NCBI RefSeq assembly: GCF_900104795.1
Contig: NZ_FNTG01000002.1
Coordinates: 744,001-808,000 of the forward strand
Length of the DNA: 64,000 nucleotides
DNA from: Burkholderia sp. WP9
GTDB lineage: Bacteria; Pseudomonadota; Gammaproteobacteria; Burkholderiales; Burkholderiaceae
Direction of reading: 5' to 3'
This document shows, in pieces, positions 25,441-34,474 of the stretch (positions are counted from its first letter, which is position 1; each line of letters begins with the position of its first letter). The position numbers were made by a program, and so were the translations under genes. The notes under the pieces were generated by a model, which was given only the letters and a program-made list of their open reading frames with translations, did not search any database and was not told the origin of the DNA.

Positions 25441-27197
25441 TGCGCCGCTCCCCTCGCTGCGCTGCTTGCCGCATTATTTTCCGCACTATGCGCCGCGCTG
25501 TTCGCCGAGTCACCGACCGCGGCCGCGAACGGCGCTTGTGCATGCGCGAAGTCGCCCGCACGACGGAAGTCCTCGAGATCGTTCACGCCGCGCCAGTGGC
25601 CATGCACGTATTGCACTTCGATCGATTCGCCCGCTTCGATCAGCGCGTTCAGCAACGCGGGCATATCGAGCGACGCGAAATCCGGCCGCGCCTGCAACTG
25701 GCGCATGACCGCCTGCAAACGCTCACGGCCTTCGCCGCGCACGTTCAGCAGTCCGACCCAGCGGCCATGCGGCGTTTGCGACGCGATCGACGAAGCAGCG
25801 TCCTGCCCGCTCGACACGTGACGCAGCACGACCTTGTTGCCGAACAGGCCGCGGTCGTCGGCCGCCGAGCACCATGCGAAATCCCGCACGCTGGCGTTTT
25901 CCGCGTCGGTCAGCGACGAATCGACCACCACGCTGAAGGCCGCGTCGCTCTCCACCAGATCGCGCAGGATATAGCTGCGGAACAGCAGATCGCCATACGA
26001 CACGACCGTGTCGCCGGCCAGTTTGTCGACCGCACAGGCAAGCGATGCGAGCTCGCCGGATTGCGCGTGCTGTTCATTCACGACGAGCTTGATACCGGCC
26101 GTGTCGATCGCGTCGGCGCGGTAACCGCCGACCACGATGATGTCGTTTACACCCTGCTTCTTGAAGGCATCGACGAGCCAGCGCAGCAGCGGCTTGCCGG
26201 CGATCGGCAGCATGACTTTCGGACGGTCTTCGGTAACGGCTTCGAGACCCTTGCCGCGGCTTGCCGCGAGCACGACTGCGGAGCCGGCCGCGCGGCCGCT
26301 CGACAGGTAGCGGTCTTCGGCTTCCGAGTATTCGTCGGCATCTTGCAGGCGGAAGATTTCGTTGACGGCGGCGATGCTGTCTTCGACGTTGACGAGCGTT
26401 TCGTTCGCGTGAATTTCCTTGGCGACCGCCTGCATGGCCGAGGTCGCCGCGCGAATCAGATGGTTCGCCCAGATCACCGTGCTGATGCCGGCTTCGCGGA
26501 ACACTTCGGTCGGCGTGCTGTAGTACTTGGTCGGCACGATCACGAGCGGACCACGGCCCGCCCATTCGCGCGCGAATTCGAGAATTTCGTCGGGACGCGA
26601 GAGCTTGCTGTGAATCAGGATCGCATCCGCGCCGGCCTGCCGGTAGGCTTCCGCGCGACGCAGCGCCTCGTCCATGCCCCAGCCGGCGATCAACGCTTCC
26701 ACGCGCGCAACGATCGAAAAGTTTTCATCGGACTGCGAGTCCTTACCGGCTTTGATCTTGCCGCAGAACTCGTCCATATCGGCGAGCGGCTGCGCTTCGC
26801 CGTTAATGAAGCTGTTGGTCTTGGGGAATTGCTTGTCTTCGATACACACGCCGGCAATGCCGCGCTGTTCGAGCTTGCGCACGAGTCGGCGCACGTTGTT
26901 GAAGTTGCCGTAGCCGGTATCGCCGTCGAGCAGGATCGGCAGGTCGCTCGCGTCGGCCATGAATTCGAGCGTGTCGACGACTTGCGTCCAGCTTGCTTCG
27001 TTGTTGTCGCGCACGCCGTATTGCGCGGAGATCGCGAGGCCCGAGCCCCAGATCGCCTTGAAACCGGCTTCGCGGACGATCCGCGCGGACAGGCCGTTAT
27101 GGGCCTCCATCATGAATTCGAGTTCGTTGCTGACGAGCATCTGGCGCAGGCGCGCACTACGGGAAGCGGAGACGAAAGCAGGTTCGCGGGCATTCAT
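25437..27197 (-). CDS. aepX: PEP mutase fused to a cytidylyltransferase-like domain
   Basis: A 586-residue bifunctional protein. Residues 1-300 are phosphoenolpyruvate mutase with the catalytic loop [11 protein letters not shown] (EDK at 120-122), making phosphonopyruvate from PEP. Residues about 306-555 form a nucleotidyltransferase domain: [41 protein letters not shown]. This domain matches enzymes such as PntC that activate 2-aminoethylphosphonate as CMP-AEP. The tail is Ala-rich. The fusion plus the two downstream genes makes a complete PEP-to-CMP-AEP route. GGAG lies 10 bp before the ATG. The CTP specificity is inferred. Confidence 0.92.
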   Translation of the reverse strand: MNAREPAFVSASRSARLRQMLVSNELEFMMEAHNGLSARIVREAGFKAIWGSGLAISAQYGVRDNNEASWTQVVDTLEFMADASDLPILLDGDTGYGNFNNVRRLVRKLEQRGIAGVCIEDKQFPKTNSFINGEAQPLADMDEFCGKIKAGKDSQSDENFSIVARVEALIAGWGMDEALRRAEAYRQAGADAILIHSKLSRPDEILEFAREWAGRGPLVIVPTKYYSTPTEVFREAGISTVIWANHLIRAATSAMQAVAKEIHANETLVNVEDSIAAVNEIFRLQDADEYSEAEDRYLSSGRAAGSAVVLAASRGKGLEAVTEDRPKVMLPIAGKPLLRWLVDAFKKQGVNDIIVVGGYRADAIDTAGIKLVVNEQHAQSGELASLACAVDKLAGDTVVSYGDLLFRSYILRDLVESDAAFSVVVDSSLTDAENASVRDFAWCSAADDRGLFGNKVVLRHVSSGQDAASSIASQTPHGRWVGLLNVRGEGRERLQAVMRQLQARPDFASLDMPALLNALIEAGESIEVQYVHGHWRGVNDLEDFRRAGDFAHAQAPFAAAVGDSANSAAHSAENNAASSAARGAAQ

Positions 27198-27801
27198 TTT
27201 TTTGTACTCCTGGTGGCGGGCTTATTGGTGCTCTTCTTTTGCCCGACTGGCGACTGGAAAATGGCGACTATAGCGGAATTTTTATTTATTCGTCTTTTCC
27301 ACGACCGCGGTTTTCTCCATTTGCGGATAAGTGGAAAAATGTGTCGTTTTTTGCAACCGAGGTAATGCACCGTTTGCTTGTATTTTATTGGCGTTTTGTG
27401 GAATCATGACGCAACCGCTTGCCAGGAAGCAGACAGGCAACGCGCCGGGTCGTTTTTGTCGATAACCCATTGTGGCGATCTTAAGACTTCCGATATTCCG
27501 CTTTTGTTTACCGAACGCCTTAACTATTAATGTCGACTCAATAAAATCCGCATTTTTATTTGGCAATATAGGGAAAGCCCGATTGAATCAGTAAAATAAA
27601 CGGGCCACTGCGAATCGCTGCATAAAAATGCCATCCAGCCTGTAAAGACTCTTTTTAGTCAGACAAATAAGGATGCCTGACAGCGGGTTTCCCCTGCCCT
27701 GTGCAGTCGCTGCCGCCGCGCCGTAAACACAGTCAGCGACAAGCCACTCGCCGCTAGCGAACCCCAACCTGACCGACCACTGTGCGAAAGCAAAAACCGC
27801 T
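27198..27801. other. AT-richer divergent intergenic region
   Basis: About 600 bp between the leftward AEP operon and the rightward chemoreceptor, clearly AT-richer than the flanks. It must hold both promoters. A 94-codon leftward frame (27282-27566) exists but has no ribosome site and resembles no family. I see no other gene. Confidence 0.5.
27643..27670 (+). promoter_or_regulatory. Possible sigma-28 (FliA) promoter for the chemoreceptor
   Basis: TAAAGACT, 12 bp, then ACAAATAA resembles TAAAGTTT-N11-GCCGATAA (6 of 8 and 5 of 8 matches) with a spacer one base too long. It lies 132 bp before the chemoreceptor start. Chemoreceptors are classic FliA targets, so the site is plausible but imperfect. 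Confidence 0.3.
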
Positions 27802-29343
27802 ATGACTTTGAACAAGAAACTGGCGTCGATGATCGCCGTCCTCTGGATCGGCCTGATCCTGATCGGCGGCTTCGGCGCATGGCAAAACCGCGCCTCGATG
27901 ATTTCGGACCGCCGCGATCAGTTGCAAGCGCTGATCGACCAGGCCAACCATATCGTCGGCCGCTACTACACACTCGCACAACAGCACACCCTCAGCGAAG
28001 ACGAAGCCAGAAAGCAGGCGCTCGCCACACTGGCGGCCATGCGCTACGGCAAGGACGGCTACATCTCCGTCAACGATTCGCAGCCGGTCATGCTGATGCA
28101 CCCGTTCAAGCCGGAAATGGTCGGTAAGAACCTCGGGCAGTTCGTCGATCCGGCGGGCAACCATCTGTTTACCGATATCGTCACCGCGGGCAATCGCGAG
28201 GGCGGCGGCTTCGTCGACTATCTGTGGGCCAAGCCGGGCAACGATAAGCCGGTGGCCAAAACCAGCTACTCGCTGCACTTCGTCCCGTGGGACTGGTATA
28301 TCGTCACCGGCATGTATATGGACGACGTACAGAGCGCGTTCTATGCCAATCTGCTGCGCTGGCTCGTGATCACCGTCACGCTCGGCGCGATCGCCACCGC
28401 TGTCATGCTGCTGGTGCTGCGCAGCATTCGCCGCTCGCTCGGCGGCGATCTCGAAGCCGCCGTGGAGCACGCGCAGCTGATGGCGCGCGGCAACCTCGCC
28501 ACGCGCGTGCCGGTCCAGCCGGACAGCGCCGGCAGCCTGCTGCACGCGCTCCAGACGATGCAGGCCGGTCTCGTCGAGACCGTGTCGCGCGTGCGCCTCG
28601 GCACGGAAAACATCAATATCGGCGCGACCGAAATTGCCGCCGGCAACACGGATCTCTCGCAGCGCACCGAAGAACAGGCCGCCGCGCTCGTCGAAACCGC
28701 GTCGAGCATGGACCAGATGACGGTCAACGTGAAGCAGAACGCGGACAGCGCGCAGCAGGCCGCACACCTCGCCGGCCAGGCCGCGGACGTCGCCACGCGC
28801 GGCAGCCGCGTGGTCGACGATGTGGTGCGCACAATGGGCGAAATCACCACCAGCTCGCGGCAGATCGGCGACATTATCGGCGTGATCGACGGCATCGCTT
28901 TCCAGACCAACATTCTCGCGCTCAACGCGGCCGTGGAAGCGGCTCGCGCCGGCGAACAGGGACGCGGCTTCGCGGTGGTCGCAGCCGAAGTGCGCAGCCT
29001 CGCGCAACGTTCGGCCACGGCGGCAAAGGAAATCAAGGCCTTGATCGAGACCTCGACCGATACGGTCGAAGCCGGCGCATCACTGGTCGCCAACGCCGGT
29101 TCGACGATGGGCGAGATCGTGCAGTCGGTGCGTCGCGTGAACGAGATTCTCGAAGAGATCAGCAACGCCTCGCGCGAACAGAGCGCGGGCATCGAGCAGG
29201 TCAATCGTGCAGTGGGCGAAATGGACCAGGTCACGCAACAGAATGCGGCGCTGGTCGAACAGGCCGCGGCTGCCGCGCATTCGCTGAAGGATCAGGTGGG
29301 GGTGCTGCGCGAGGCGATTTCGAGCTTCTCGCTGCCGGCCTGA
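27802..29343 (+). CDS. Methyl-accepting chemotaxis protein with a periplasmic single Cache domain
   Basis: A 513-residue transmembrane chemoreceptor. TM1 is at about 10-27. The periplasmic sCache_2 domain (about 33-185) includes [21 protein letters not shown] and [18 protein letters not shown]2 is at about 190-208, then a HAMP domain. The signalling domain has the invariant hairpin tip [31 protein letters not shown]. Such Cache domains usually bind small organic acids; the ligand here is unknown. It lacks a C-terminal CheR-tethering pentapeptide. Two terminators follow. Confidence 0.94.
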   Translation: MTLNKKLASMIAVLWIGLILIGGFGAWQNRASMISDRRDQLQALIDQANHIVGRYYTLAQQHTLSEDEARKQALATLAAMRYGKDGYISVNDSQPVMLMHPFKPEMVGKNLGQFVDPAGNHLFTDIVTAGNREGGGFVDYLWAKPGNDKPVAKTSYSLHFVPWDWYIVTGMYMDDVQSAFYANLLRWLVITVTLGAIATAVMLLVLRSIRRSLGGDLEAAVEHAQLMARGNLATRVPVQPDSAGSLLHALQTMQAGLVETVSRVRLGTENINIGATEIAAGNTDLSQRTEEQAAALVETASSMDQMTVNVKQNADSAQQAAHLAGQAADVATRGSRVVDDVVRTMGEITTSSRQIGDIIGVIDGIAFQTNILALNAAVEAARAGEQGRGFAVVAAEVRSLAQRSATAAKEIKALIETSTDTVEAGASLVANAGSTMGEIVQSVRRVNEILEEISNASREQSAGIEQVNRAVGEMDQVTQQNAALVEQAAAAAHSLKDQVGVLREAISSFSLPA

Positions 29344-29392
29344 GCATTGTCGGACCACCCGGGAACGACACAAGCAGGCACATAAAAAAGAA

Positions 29393-29421
29393 GGCGCTCA
29401 ACAGGCAGGGAGCGCCTCTTT
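29393..29421 (+). terminator. Terminator after the chemoreceptor (first)
   Basis: GGCGCTC / GAGCGCC, 7-bp stem with 10-nt loop (29393-29416), preceded by an A run and followed by TCTTT. It ends the chemoreceptor transcript 50 bp after its stop. Confidence 0.8.
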
Positions 29422-29463
29422 AACACGCCGCGTCGGAGTCGACGCATTAATCGAACGAAACAG

Positions 29464-29497
29464 CCGCGCGGATTTTCAAGTCCGCGCGGTTTTTTTT
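29464..29497 (+). terminator. Terminator after the chemoreceptor (second, strong)
   Basis: A perfect 9-bp stem, CCGCGCGGA / TCCGCGCGG, with an 8-nt loop and eight Ts. A textbook intrinsic terminator placed about 70 bp after the first. Confidence 0.92.
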
Positions 29498-29737
29498 ATG
29501 CCCCTGCCCCTGCCCGTTTGCGGCACTCGGCACTCGGCACGCGGCCCTCGGCGGCGGCGCCCTCCGCGACATCGTACCCAACGAATATCAGCTTGCATGA
29601 ACCTCGCATACAGATTACGTTCTTATTACAATTGGAGCGACATCGGTTGCCGGGGCGATTGCGCCAGCCACCCAAAGTATTCATTGCCGCCGATCCACGC
29701 GGCACAAGTTAATCGAGCTGTTCGATATCCGCACCCA
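29498..29737. other. Region between terminator and PBP gene
   Basis: About 240 bp with short simple repeats (CTGCCCCTGCCC and GGCACTCGGCACTCGGCAC) and then AT-richer DNA that should contain the PBP gene promoter. No gene is supported. The rightward reading frame that continues into the PBP gene is open here, but its composition is not protein-like. Confidence 0.4.
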
Positions 29738-31504
29738 ATGATCCACAAGAAGAAATCCCAGTCTCACGATCCCTACGCGCCCGTCGCGAAGAACCAGTTG
29801 CTGGCCGCGCGCCTGCCCATGTGGCGTTCGAAATTCATCGTCCTGCTGGTGTTCGGCGCGTTTGCCTCGCTGGCGGGGCGCGCGTTCTGGGTGCAGGTGG
29901 TGAACCAGGACTTCTACGTCGATCAGGGCCAGAAACGCTACCAGCGTACCCTCGAACTCGACGCGACACGCGGGCGGATCGTCGATCGCAACGGCTCGAT
30001 GCTCGCCGTCAGCCTCGCGACCTATGAAATCTGGGCCTCGCCCAAACTGATCGACGAAGCAGCGGTCGCGCCGCTCTCCAAGCTGCTCGATCTGCCACTC
30101 GCGGAGCTGCGCAGGCGTCTGAACGGCGACAAGACCTTCGTTCTGCTCAAGCGGCAGGTGGATGCCGAGACCGCCGGACATCTGTCCAAACTGGGCCTTG
30201 CCGGCATCACGCAGATCGCGGATTCGAAGCGGTTCTACCCCGAAGGCGAATCGGCGGCGCACGTAGTCGGTTTCACGGATGTCGAGGACAACGGCCAGGA
30301 AGGCGTCGAGCTCGCCGCCAACGAGCAGCTGCTCGGCGTGCCCGGCCAGCGTGAAGTGATCCGCGACCGTCTGGGCCGCGTGGTGTCCGAGACCCGGCCG
30401 CTCGTGCCCGCGCAGAACGGCGACACCATCCACCTCACGATCGACCGGCGGATTCAGCAGCTCGCTTACGCGCAGTTGAAGGAAGCCATTGCCAAACATC
30501 ACGCGGAGGCGGGCAGCGTGGTGGTGCTCGATGCGCGCAATGGCGAAATTCTGGCGCTCGCCAATTATCCGAGCTTCGATCCGAACGACCGCGCCCGCCT
30601 GACTGGCCGTCAATTGCGCAATCGCGCGGTGGTCGACACCTTCGAGCCCGGCTCGACGATCAAGCCGGTGGTCGTCGCGCTGTCGATCGACGCAGGCAAG
30701 GTGCGGCCGCAGAGCATCATCGATACCGCGCCGGGCTGGTACAAGATCGGGCCGGCCGTGATCCACGACACCTCGAATCACGGCGCGATGACGGTCGCCG
30801 AAGCGGTGCAGAAGTCGAGCAACATCGCGCTCGCCAAGCTCGCGCTGAATCTGCCGGCCGAGACGATCTGGACCAAGTATCAGGAATACGGGCTCGGCCT
30901 GCGCCCCGAGCTGACCTTTCCGGGCGTGGCGTCGGGCAAGGTGCGTCCGTATAAACGCTGGCGTCCGATCGAACAGGCGACCATGGCGTATGGCTATGGG
31001 CTCTCCACCTCGCTGCTGCAGATCGCGCAGGTCTACACGGCCTATGCGGGCGACGGCACGATGCATCACGTGAGTCTGTTGCGTAATGGAGCGGGGGCGG
31101 GAGCGGAAGCCGGCGCCGCGCAGTCCACGGACAAAAAAGGTCATACGGTCACGACGCCGGCGACCGCGCGCGCCATCCGCTCGATGCTGGAAATGGCGAC
31201 CGGCGTGGGCGGCACAGGCCGCGCGGCAACGGTGGAAGGCTACCGGATCGGCGGCAAGACCGGCACGGCGCGCAAACAGGTCGGCGCGAGCTACGCGAAA
31301 AACCGCTACCGCGCGCTGTTCGTCGGCATGGCGCCGATGAGCGATCCACGGCTGATCGTCGCGGTCATGATCGACGACCCGGCGGGCAAGGCGTTCTATG
31401 GCGGCACGGTGGCCGGTCCGGTGTTCAGCGGCGTGACGGGCGGAGCGTTGCAATTGCTCGGCGTGCCGCCGGATGCGCCGGTGGGTGTGAACGGCGTTAG
31501 CTGA
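29738..31504 (+). CDS. Class B penicillin-binding protein, FtsI (PBP3)-like paralogue
   Basis: A 588-residue peptidoglycan transpeptidase with one N-terminal membrane anchor (about 32-52) and a PBP dimerisation domain containing ATRGRIVDRNG. The transpeptidase motifs are STIK (306-309), SSN (360-362) and KTGT (507-510). The overall match is to FtsI, the septal enzyme, but this gene is isolated from mraY, murF or ftsW, so it is a paralogue rather than the division-cluster copy. It may serve a specialised septation or stress role, as known for second PBP3 copies in some bacteria (inference). The start lacks a clear ribosome site. The stop lies inside a tandem repeat. Confidence 0.88.
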   Translation: MIHKKKSQSHDPYAPVAKNQLLAARLPMWRSKFIVLLVFGAFASLAGRAFWVQVVNQDFYVDQGQKRYQRTLELDATRGRIVDRNGSMLAVSLATYEIWASPKLIDEAAVAPLSKLLDLPLAELRRRLNGDKTFVLLKRQVDAETAGHLSKLGLAGITQIADSKRFYPEGESAAHVVGFTDVEDNGQEGVELAANEQLLGVPGQREVIRDRLGRVVSETRPLVPAQNGDTIHLTIDRRIQQLAYAQLKEAIAKHHAEAGSVVVLDARNGEILALANYPSFDPNDRARLTGRQLRNRAVVDTFEPGSTIKPVVVALSIDAGKVRPQSIIDTAPGWYKIGPAVIHDTSNHGAMTVAEAVQKSSNIALAKLALNLPAETIWTKYQEYGLGLRPELTFPGVASGKVRPYKRWRPIEQATMAYGYGLSTSLLQIAQVYTAYAGDGTMHHVSLLRNGAGAGAEAGAAQSTDKKGHTVTTPATARAIRSMLEMATGVGGTGRAATVEGYRIGGKTGTARKQVGASYAKNRYRALFVGMAPMSDPRLIVAVMIDDPAGKAFYGGTVAGPVFSGVTGGALQLLGVPPDAPVGVNGVS

Positions 31505-31650
31505 ATGGCCTGAGGTAGACCGTATGAATTGAGTGGCGTTAGCTGAATGGCGTGAGGTAGACGGGGTGAATTGAGCGGTGTTAGCTGAATGGCCTGAGGA
31601 AGACCGTATGAATTGAGCGGCGTGAGTTGAGCGGTGAGGTCAACGGCGTG
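31496..31650. repeat. Three 42-bp tandem repeats plus a degenerate fourth, over the PBP stop codon
   Basis: Units at 31496-31537, 31538-31579 and 31580-31621 each begin GTTAGCTGAATGGC and end ATTGAG-GGC/T. A decayed partial copy continues to about 31650. The unit is 14 codons long, and the first copy contributes the last residues and stop of the PBP gene, so each copy repeats the stop in the same frame. On the minus strand the array is open and would read as iterated LTPLNSYGLPQAIQ-like peptides, with no evidence of translation. Confidence 0.9.
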
Positions 31651-31841
31651 ATCCGCTCGTAGCGCGGCAGGGGCCCAGGAAACGCAGTCCTCGCGCGAAG
31701 CTCGCATCGCGCCCCATCCCTTCGCACGGACGGCAAGCCCTGCGGCGCGATCAGGCATAAGCAATGATGGGCCGAAGCGGCGCGCAATCTCTGCAGAATG
31801 CGCCGGCGAATCAGCCGCACAATCGCCGCCGGATGCGCCAA
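31651..31841. other. Convergent intergenic remainder
   Basis: Together with the repeats, about 340 bp between the PBP gene and the convergent diguanylate cyclase. Beyond the tandem array I see no gene and no clear T-tailed terminator. Confidence 0.4.
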
Positions 31842-32957
31842 CTAATCAGCCGCGCAATCTCCATCCGCATTCACCAGCGCTTCGATGCGATTACGGCCGT
31901 TGCGCTTGGCCTGGTACATCGCGCGATCCGCTTCCTCAATGATCACGCTGCCCAACGTGGCCGCCTCGGCCTGCGTACCGCTGACCATCCGCGCCGCCAC
32001 GCCGATCGACACCGTCAAGGCAATGCGTTCGCCGTTATCGTCCTGCAAAGCCAGCCTCTCGACCGCCAGCCGTACACGCTCGGCAACGGTGAGCGCGTCG
32101 GCCCGGTCACCTTGCAGCAGGGCGGCAAATTCTTCACCGCCATATCGTGCCACGGTATCGCCGAGGCGCACCTGCTGCCGCACACAAGCCGCCACCGCCG
32201 CCAGCGCGCGGTCGCCGGTCTGATGACCGTAGGTATCGTTGATCCGCTTGAAGCTGTCGATATCGATGAACAGGCACGCCACCGGCATGCGATAGCGAAC
32301 GGCGCGCATGACTTCCTCACGCAGCCGCTCGTCGAAGTAGCGGCGATTGGCGAGGCCCGTCAACGAATCGGTCATGCCCAGTTGCTTGAGCCGCTCGCGA
32401 TGCGCGACATTGTCGAGGCTCGCCGTCACGATGCTCGCGAAGCGCTCAAGAATGTCGGTGGCCATGCCTTGACCGAAACGCGCAGGATCGTCGCTGCCGA
32501 GCCAGAGATAGCCGCTGACGGTGTCGCCCGCGGCAAGCGGCAGCAGGATCGCACTGGCCGGCGCTTCGGCGTCGCCGAAGAAAGCGCGCCGCACCGTGTC
32601 GTCCAGTTCGCGCAACGTGCCGAGCCACGGCCGGCCATCGTCGCATAGACCTCGAGCGGCAAAACCGCCCTCGCGCGACGTTCGCAGGTTGGGCTGGTCG
32701 AGCGCCTGCAAGGCGGCCGGTTCGAGCAGTTCGCGCAGCATCGGCGCGCGGTCGTCGAGCCAGAGCGTCACGCCCGTGAGCGAGAACTCCCGCGGCAAAT
32801 GACTGATTAGCGTATCGAGAAAGGACGGGAAATCTTGCGCCCCGATCAATCGCAACTCCACGGTCTGGAAGCGGCGCAGCGTGCGCTCATTGTGCTGCAC
32901 GGTATCGACGAGCGAGCGAAGGCGCTCGGAAAGCGGCGTTTGGGCGAGATTCGTCAC
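31842..32957 (-). CDS. Diguanylate cyclase: DUF484/GAF-like sensor plus GGDEF domain
   Basis: A 371-residue cytoplasmic protein that makes cyclic di-GMP from GTP. Residues 1-185 resemble DUF484/GAF sensor regions (RTLRRFQTVELRLIGAQDFPSFLDTL, VTLWLDDR). From about 192 a canonical GGDEF domain starts: TDSLTGLANRRYFDERL, with signature GGEEF at 273-277. An allosteric inhibitory site, R264-x2-D267, lies five residues before the signature, so product inhibition is expected. The start is GTG with no obvious ribosome site. Confidence 0.92.
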   Translation of the reverse strand: MTNLAQTPLSERLRSLVDTVQHNERTLRRFQTVELRLIGAQDFPSFLDTLISHLPREFSLTGVTLWLDDRAPMLRELLEPAALQALDQPNLRTSREGGFAARGLCDDGRPWLGTLRELDDTVRRAFFGDAEAPASAILLPLAAGDTVSGYLWLGSDDPARFGQGMATDILERFASIVTASLDNVAHRERLKQLGMTDSLTGLANRRYFDERLREEVMRAVRYRMPVACLFIDIDSFKRINDTYGHQTGDRALAAVAACVRQQVRLGDTVARYGGEEFAALLQGDRADALTVAERVRLAVERLALQDDNGERIALTVSIGVAARMVSGTQAEAATLGSVIIEEADRAMYQAKRNGRNRIEALVNADGDCAAD

Positions 32958-33099
32958 GTTATGAGGTGCGAGCCCGAAGGCGAAGCGGGGTCGGCAGCCC
33001 CAACCGCTCTAATAACGGCCGATTTCACGAGGTCTTGAGGGTACGCGCCGACTACGCTTTTTCGCGATCTTAAGTCTCGCTTAATTCTTTGCTGTAACC

Positions 33100-33151
33100 A
33101 TGAGGCACAACATCCCCTGTTGAAGCCGCCAGAACATCGGCGGCGCTTTTT
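33100..33151 (+). terminator. Possible attenuator: 7-codon leader frame followed by an intrinsic terminator
   Basis: GCCGCC / GGCGGC (33125-33144, 8-nt loop) is followed by GCTTTTT, an intrinsic terminator on the plus strand. No plus-strand gene precedes it, so it lies in the leader of the gene at 33214. Directly before the hairpin, ATG AGG CAC AAC ATC CCC TGT TGA (33100-33123) could encode a leader peptide. No ribosome site is visible, and an unannotated small RNA ending here is an alternative. Confidence 0.45.
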
Positions 33152-33213
33152 CTCAAGGGTGTCGACGACGCGCGATAAGACGGGCTGCAGGCCCGCGAAG
33201 AAGGAGTCAAACC

Positions 33214-33471
33214 ATGGATGAAAACACGGTATTCGAGCATCTGCGCGCCATGCCCGGCAACGAATGGGTCCACCAGATTCATTCGTGCAAGGTCTCGGAC
33301 CCGCTGCAGCATCCTTGGGGACGTTCTTACCGGCTCGTCGAATGGACCATGAAGCACACGCCCGAATCATGTCGCCGGGTGGTGCCCGCCGAGAGCACTC
33401 CGCTTGAAATTGCTCAAGCTGTCGTCTCGCACGTTCCGGGCCGGCGCTTCTGCCAGCACGGTGACGAATAG
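33214..33471 (+). CDS. Small hypothetical protein (85 residues)
   Basis: MDENTVFEHLRAMPGNEWVH begins a compact basic/His-rich protein with SYRLVEWTMKHTPESCRRVVP and SHVPGRRFCQHG. Three cysteines. Not recognised. AAGGAG lies 8 bp before the ATG, so translation is likely. It sits between divergent and convergent neighbours as a single-gene unit, behind a terminator-like hairpin in its leader. Confidence 0.6.
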   Translation: MDENTVFEHLRAMPGNEWVHQIHSCKVSDPLQHPWGRSYRLVEWTMKHTPESCRRVVPAESTPLEIAQAVVSHVPGRRFCQHGDE

Positions 33472-33510
33472 CACGCGACAGCGTCGCTCACACGTCGCGC
33501 ATGCATTGCG

Positions 33511-34149
33511 CTAGCCACGCGCGGCAATCGACTCGCAGTACTCCAATGCATCATCCAGCCGGTCGTTGCCCCAGAACATTTCATCGCCGACAAAAAACGT
33601 CGGGGCGCCGAAAATGCCGCGCGCCGCGGCCGCCGAGGTCTGCTCACGCAGGCGCAGTTTGTTCGCGTCGCTTTGCGCTTCGGTGATGATCTGCCGGGCC
33701 GGCAATCCCAGTTCCTCGAGCGCCTCGCTCACCACCTCCATCGAGCCGATGTCGCGGTCATGCGCGAAGTTCAGTTGCATGATCTGGCGACAGTACGCCG
33801 CGATCCATTCGCGCTCCGCGCCGAGCAGCGCCACGCGCATGGCGAGGAGCGCCGCACGTGGGAACGTGCTGGGACGCTTCAGCGGGATGCCATATTTGCG
33901 GCATTGCCGTTCCATGTCCTTCCATATGTACGCGCCCTTCTCCTTCTGCAGCACGAACGGTGAATTGTCGAAACCGAGATCGCGGAAAACAGGCCCCAGC
34001 AAGAATGGACGCCAGCCGATTCGCACGCCCCTTGCTGCAGCCAGAGCCTCGATGCGCATCACGCTGAGGTAGCTGTAGTTACTGCCGAAGTCGAACCAGA
34101 ACTCGATTTCCGGTGCGCGCGTGATCGCGCGAGATGCGACATCGCTCAT
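33511..34149 (-). CDS. 2-hydroxychromene-2-carboxylate isomerase family protein (DsbA fold)
   Basis: A 212-residue glutathione-dependent thioredoxin-fold isomerase. FWFDFGSNYSYLSV near the N-terminus carries the active Ser region, with WRPFLLGPVFRDLG, RQCRKYGIPLKRP, and the C-terminal cis-Pro segment ARGIFGAPTFFVGDEMFWGNDRLD. The family acts in naphthalene-type aromatic degradation or general GSH chemistry. No aromatic-degradation genes are next to it, so the substrate is open. The start (MSDVASRAIT) has GGAGAGG upstream. Confidence 0.9.
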   Translation of the reverse strand: MSDVASRAITRAPEIEFWFDFGSNYSYLSVMRIEALAAARGVRIGWRPFLLGPVFRDLGFDNSPFVLQKEKGAYIWKDMERQCRKYGIPLKRPSTFPRAALLAMRVALLGAEREWIAAYCRQIMQLNFAHDRDIGSMEVVSEALEELGLPARQIITEAQSDANKLRLREQTSAAAARGIFGAPTFFVGDEMFWGNDRLDDALEYCESIAARG

Positions 34150-34280
34150 GTTTACCTCTCCGATCGTATGCAGACGCATGGCGCCCACCCGCGCCCCACG
34201 TCTTGCAAAGCTTAACAGTCGCCCGGCGCGCTTATCCCTATGATGGCCCTACAACCCGCCACGTCAGATGGTCATACACC

Positions 34281-34364
34281 ATGCGCTATCCCTACGACAT
34301 TCTTACTGCCACGTGTCTTTTCATCATCGTGGTCTCCACGTCCATCATGCTCGCGCTGTGTTGA
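34281..34364 (+). CDS. Candidate 27-residue membrane peptide
   Basis: ATG CGC TAT CCC to TGA encodes MRYPYDILTATC followed by a hydrophobic stretch ending MLALC, a plausible single membrane helix. It is just upstream of the SOS box at 34441. No good ribosome site is visible and no family is recognised, so this is a weak prediction. Confidence 0.25.
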   Translation: MRYPYDILTATCLFIIVVSTSIMLALC

Positions 34365-34438
34365 ACACTTGAGCCGCCTCGCGCGGAGGAAGTGAACCTG
34401 CGAACGCGCTCTACGTGCGTTCGTAAAAAGACGGGATA

Positions 34439-34458
34439 TACTGTACATATATACAGTA
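34439..34458. promoter_or_regulatory. LexA box (SOS operator), second copy
   Basis: TACTGTACATATATACAGTA contains CTGT-N8-ACAG at 34441-34456 and differs by one base from the box before the UdgX fusion. It overlaps a TATACT -10-like hexamer (34437-34442) and ends about 16 bp before the next gene's ATG, so LexA binding should block that promoter. Confidence 0.88.
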
Positions 34459-34474
34459 CTTTTTCGTCTGAGCA

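Noticed and set aside
25425..27365. 646-codon plus-strand frame opposite the PEP mutase gene
   Set aside because: It is the antisense shadow of a strongly supported gene in GC-rich DNA; Arg/Gly/Asp/His composition, no family motif.
27282..27566. 94-residue leftward gene in the AT-rich intergenic region
   Set aside because: No ribosome site, no family resemblance, Lys/Asn-rich because of local base composition.
29681..31453. 590-codon minus-strand frame opposite the PBP gene
   Set aside because: Shadow of a gene with intact STIK, SSN and KTGT motifs; skewed composition.
31496..31650. CRISPR array
   Set aside because: The 42-bp units are contiguous with no spacers and overlap a coding end, so they are a simple tandem array.
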